A stretch of 64,000 bases of DNA from Sporosarcina sp. D27 (GTDB taxonomy: Bacteria; Bacillota; Bacilli; Bacillales_A; Planococcaceae): assembly GCF_000586555.1 (NCBI RefSeq), contig NZ_AZUC01000016.1, positions 25,905 through 89,904 on the forward strand. The letters run 5' to 3'. Below are positions 60,239-64,000 of this stretch, one piece after another. Positions within the stretch are counted from its first letter, which is position 1. Each line of letters opens with the position of its first letter. The position numbers were made by a program, and so were the translations under genes. The notes beneath the pieces are model-generated. The model saw only the letters and a program-made list of their open reading frames with translations, made no database searches and had not been told where the DNA came from.

Positions 60239-61090
60239 GTGGAATTGGATTATGCAAAAGCACCGTACCGGTTGGGTGGGACGGACATCGATTTTTCAAA
60301 AGAAACGATTGTTATGGGAATATTGAATGTAACCCCGGATTCGTTTTCTGATGGCGGGCAATATAGCCAAACGGATGCGGCGCTTCGTCGCGCAACAGAA
60401 ATGATGAAGGATGGTGCAAAAATTATTGACATTGGCGGGGAATCTACACGACCTGGACATACGCCAGTTTCGTTAGAGGAAGAACTAGAACGTACGATTC
60501 CTGTCGTCGAAGTGCTAGCGAAGGAACTGGACTGTGCAATTTCGATTGATACATATAAAGCAACTGTTGCTGAGGAGGCGATGAAAGCGGGTGCTCATAT
60601 CATTAATGATGTATGGGGAGCGAAGCGTGAGCCGCGGATTGCAGAAGTTGCAAACCAATACGGGGCACCAATCATTTTGATGCACAACCGGGAACAGGCT
60701 ATCTATGAAGGTGACTTTGGGGATGAATTACTTGCTGATATCCAAGAGAGTATTGCGATTGCGCGGAATGCAGGGGTAGCGGACCGCAATATTTGGTTGG
60801 ATCCGGGAATCGGATTTGCAAAAAATATTCACGAAAACATAGAAGCGATGCAAAGCTTGGATCAATTATCGGAGCTAGGGTATCCCGTGCTGCTAGGGAC
60901 GTCTAAAAAGTCGTTGATTGGAAAAGTGCTAGACTTGCCTGTTGATGAACGAATGGAAGGGACGGGAGCAACCGTTTGCTATGGAATCGAACATGGGTGT
61001 CATATTGTACGCGTCCATGATGTGAAAGCAATTGCTCGAATGGTCCGGATGATGGATGTGCTTACGAGAAAACAGAAATTTACAATCTAG
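60239..61090 (+). CDS. folP: Dihydropteroate synthase
   Basis: Joins p-aminobenzoate to the pterin in folate synthesis; target of sulfonamides. The 283-residue product is placed at the GTG at 60239 (AAGGAAAG about 11 bases upstream); a GTG at 60230 is possible. Motifs: IVMGILNVTPDSFSDGG, IIDIGGESTRPG, IWLDPGIGFAK, GTSKKSLIG. Followed by folB after 11 bases. Confidence 0.95.
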   Translation: MELDYAKAPYRLGGTDIDFSKETIVMGILNVTPDSFSDGGQYSQTDAALRRATEMMKDGAKIIDIGGESTRPGHTPVSLEEELERTIPVVEVLAKELDCAISIDTYKATVAEEAMKAGAHIINDVWGAKREPRIAEVANQYGAPIILMHNREQAIYEGDFGDELLADIQESIAIARNAGVADRNIWLDPGIGFAKNIHENIEAMQSLDQLSELGYPVLLGTSKKSLIGKVLDLPVDERMEGTGATVCYGIEHGCHIVRVHDVKAIARMVRMMDVLTRKQKFTI

Positions 61091-61101
61091 GGGGAAGACA
61101 A

Positions 61102-61470
61102 ATGGATTTCATACATTTAAACGAAATGCAGTTTTACGGCTATCACGGTGCACTACCGGAAGAAACGGTTTTGGGACAACGGTTTACTGTGTCGGTATCG
61201 ATGGCTGTCGATTTGGCTGAGGCGGGAACAAATGATGATTTATCCAAAACTGTGAACTATGCGGAAGCTTATTCAGTTGTTCAGTCTATTGTGGAAGGGG
61301 AACCTGTTAAACTCATTGAAGCGGTTGCGGAGCAGATTGCTGGAAAATTACTTTCCGATTACAAGGACCAAGTTTTTGGGGTTCGCGTGCTGGTCGTGAA
61401 ACCAGATCCTCCGATTCCGGGACATTATGCTTCTGTGTCAGTAGAGATTGAACGAGGTCGGTTGTCATGA
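61102..61470 (+). CDS. folB: Dihydroneopterin aldolase
   Basis: Cleaves dihydroneopterin to 6-hydroxymethyl-dihydropterin. The 122-residue product has the FolB signature MQFYGYHGALPEETVLGQRF with the catalytic region, and the C-terminal KPDPPIPGHYASVSVEIER. The stop overlaps folK by four bases. Confidence 0.96.
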   Translation: MDFIHLNEMQFYGYHGALPEETVLGQRFTVSVSMAVDLAEAGTNDDLSKTVNYAEAYSVVQSIVEGEPVKLIEAVAEQIAGKLLSDYKDQVFGVRVLVVKPDPPIPGHYASVSVEIERGRLS

Positions 61471-61985
61471 ATACAGCATTTTTGTCCGTTGGGACGAACA
61501 TGGGAGATCGTGAAACGTATTTAAGGTCGGCGATTACTTCCCTGCGGGCGACGGAAGGGATTGAATTGATTGAAAGATCTTCAATCTATGAAACCGCGCC
61601 GGTAGGGGTTACCGATCAAGCGGACTTTCTAAATATAGTTGTCCGTTTAACAACCACGCTTGCACCGCTTGAACTGCTTGCGGTCTGTCAACGAATTGAG
61701 CAGGAGTTGGGCAGGGAGCGGACGATTCGTTGGGGTCCTAGGACGGCGGATCTTGATATTTTGCTATATAATGACGACGCGATTGAATCAGAAACGCTTT
61801 CTGTCCCTCATCCTCGGATGCGGGAGCGAGCTTTTGTGTTAATCCCTTTAACGGAACTGGCTCCAGAGTGTACAGATCCGGTTACGGGACGTCAATTTCG
61901 AGATGAGCCTGCAATTCAAGAAGGTGGGGTAGTATTGTGGGGAGCAATAGAGAAGGACGGGACTGGTGATGAAGAATTCGTGTAA
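61467..61985 (+). CDS. folK: HPPK, 6-hydroxymethyl-dihydropterin pyrophosphokinase
   Basis: Activates the pterin for FolP. The 172-residue product has FLSVGTNMGDRETYLRSAI and the Mg/ATP motif WGPRTADLDILLYND followed by PHPRMRERAFVLIPL. Its position folP-folB-folK is a complete late folate module. Confidence 0.96.
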   Translation: MNTAFLSVGTNMGDRETYLRSAITSLRATEGIELIERSSIYETAPVGVTDQADFLNIVVRLTTTLAPLELLAVCQRIEQELGRERTIRWGPRTADLDILLYNDDAIESETLSVPHPRMRERAFVLIPLTELAPECTDPVTGRQFRDEPAIQEGGVVLWGAIEKDGTGDEEFV

Positions 61986-61986
61986 A

Positions 61987-62082
61987 ATGCGAATCGATCG
62001 AGGGGCGAATGTGCGTTCTTGTTGGGTGGCATACAAGTGCGGCGTAAACCGTAAGTCCATTAACCAACTGAACCTTCGCTGA
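61987..62082 (+). pseudogene. Possible yazB (XRE helix-turn-helix) remnant
   Basis: A 31-codon frame begins one base after the folK stop and contains WVAYKCGVNRKSINQLN, reminiscent of the recognition helix of XRE proteins (AYxxGVNRxxIxxLE). In B. subtilis yazB, a small XRE protein, sits just here, followed by dusB. No ribosome site is evident and the frame stops early, so a decayed yazB is likely but not certain. Confidence 0.3.
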
Positions 62083-62169
62083 TGGATGATTGGAGTATCG
62101 AATCACTTCTCGGGTGAAATGACGGAGTGTTGGTGGGCAATATGGGGAAGCGTTATGGAACGGATTTTT

Positions 62170-62196
62170 AAAGCCGCTAACCCAGCGGCTTTTTTT
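62170..62196 (+). terminator. Terminator before lysS
   Basis: AAAGCCGCT pairs with AGCGGCTTT, then TTTT. Confidence 0.85.
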
Positions 62197-62231
62197 ACAT
62201 GATGAAATTGTGTACAATAAGGTTATAATAG

Positions 62232-63758
<1,527 letters not shown>

Positions 63759-63770
63759 GTGTCAATGGAA

Positions 63771-63805
63771 GAGTGTATCTCGCTTGTTGAGATACACTCT
63801 TTTTT
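63771..63805 (+). terminator. Terminator of lysS
   Basis: GAGTGTATCTC pairs with GAGATACACTC, then TTTTTT. Confidence 0.9.
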
Positions 63806-63921
63806 ATTTGAGAATAAAGTACTTGCTTTAGTTTTCTATGCGTGGTATATTTGAACACGTTGCTTTTGACATAACTATTTATGTACTACAACTTAAGCGA
63901 AAGAAACTTTTAAAAAGTTCT

Positions 63922-63950
63922 TGACGCGGATTATACAGCGTGGTATTATA
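63922..63950 (+). promoter_or_regulatory. rRNA operon promoter and leader
   Basis: TTGACG, 17 bases, TATTAT, as in Bacillus rrn promoters, followed by a leader with AACACTATGAACCTT at the window end, typical upstream of 16S rRNA. B. subtilis also has an rRNA operon after lysS. The 16S gene itself lies outside the window. Confidence 0.75.
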
Positions 63951-64000
63951 TAAAAGTTGCCAAAACAACTTGGACGCAAAACAGAAACACTATGAACCTT

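Overview
The window is a chromosomal segment of an endospore-forming Firmicute, most likely a member of the Planococcaceae close to Sporosarcina. The spore genes bofA, sspF, spoVG, fin, spoVT, yabM, yabP, yabQ and spoIIE show that it sporulates. Gene order follows the Bacillus subtilis origin-proximal region almost step by step from the SRP RNA and dnaX to lysS and an rRNA promoter. The genus is an inference; no 16S sequence lies in the window.

Left part (1-9 kb) is accessory. It starts with the 3' part of homoserine kinase. A DUF2087 regulator paired with a GIY-YIG protein follows. Next is an AT-rich island of about 3.5 kb bounded by two related terminator hairpins. The island holds a membrane-anchored protein, a secreted protein with a permuted NlpC/P60 pattern, and an Rgg-family regulator. 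Divergent from the regulator is an unlisted 17-codon gene whose product ends DIWFIGGG, closely resembling the streptococcal SHP pheromones (DILIIVGG, DIIIIVGG). This looks like an Rgg-SHP quorum-sensing pair outside its classical hosts and is the main discovery here. tRNA-Ser, SRP RNA and an S-layer-anchored glycoside-hydrolase-like protein follow.

Middle part (9-34 kb) is a housekeeping and sporulation core. It runs dnaX-ebfC-recR-yaaL-bofA, yaaO-tmk, darA-yaaR-holB-ricT-yabA-trmN6-yazA-rsmI, then abrB. A methionine-uptake operon (S-box riboswitch, metN-metI-metQ, M20 amidohydrolase) sits between abrB and metG, which are adjacent in B. subtilis. After it come tatD, yabE, rnmV-rsmA, veg, sspF, ispE, purR-ridA. 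A decayed IS1182-type element lies in the ridA terminator.

Right part (34-64 kb) runs spoVG, glmU-prs-ctc, pth-fin-mfd-spoVT-yabM-yabN-rqcP, yabP-yabQ-divIC, yabR, a 20-bp periodic non-coding array, tRNA-Met, spoIIE, tilS-hpt-ftsH, coaX-hslO-yacD, cysK, folP-folB-folK, lysS and the promoter and leader of an rRNA operon. Compared with B. subtilis, csfB/xpaC/yaaN, yabG, yabS/yabT, pabB/pabA/pabC and dusB are absent from their usual places, and yazB may survive only as a scrap.
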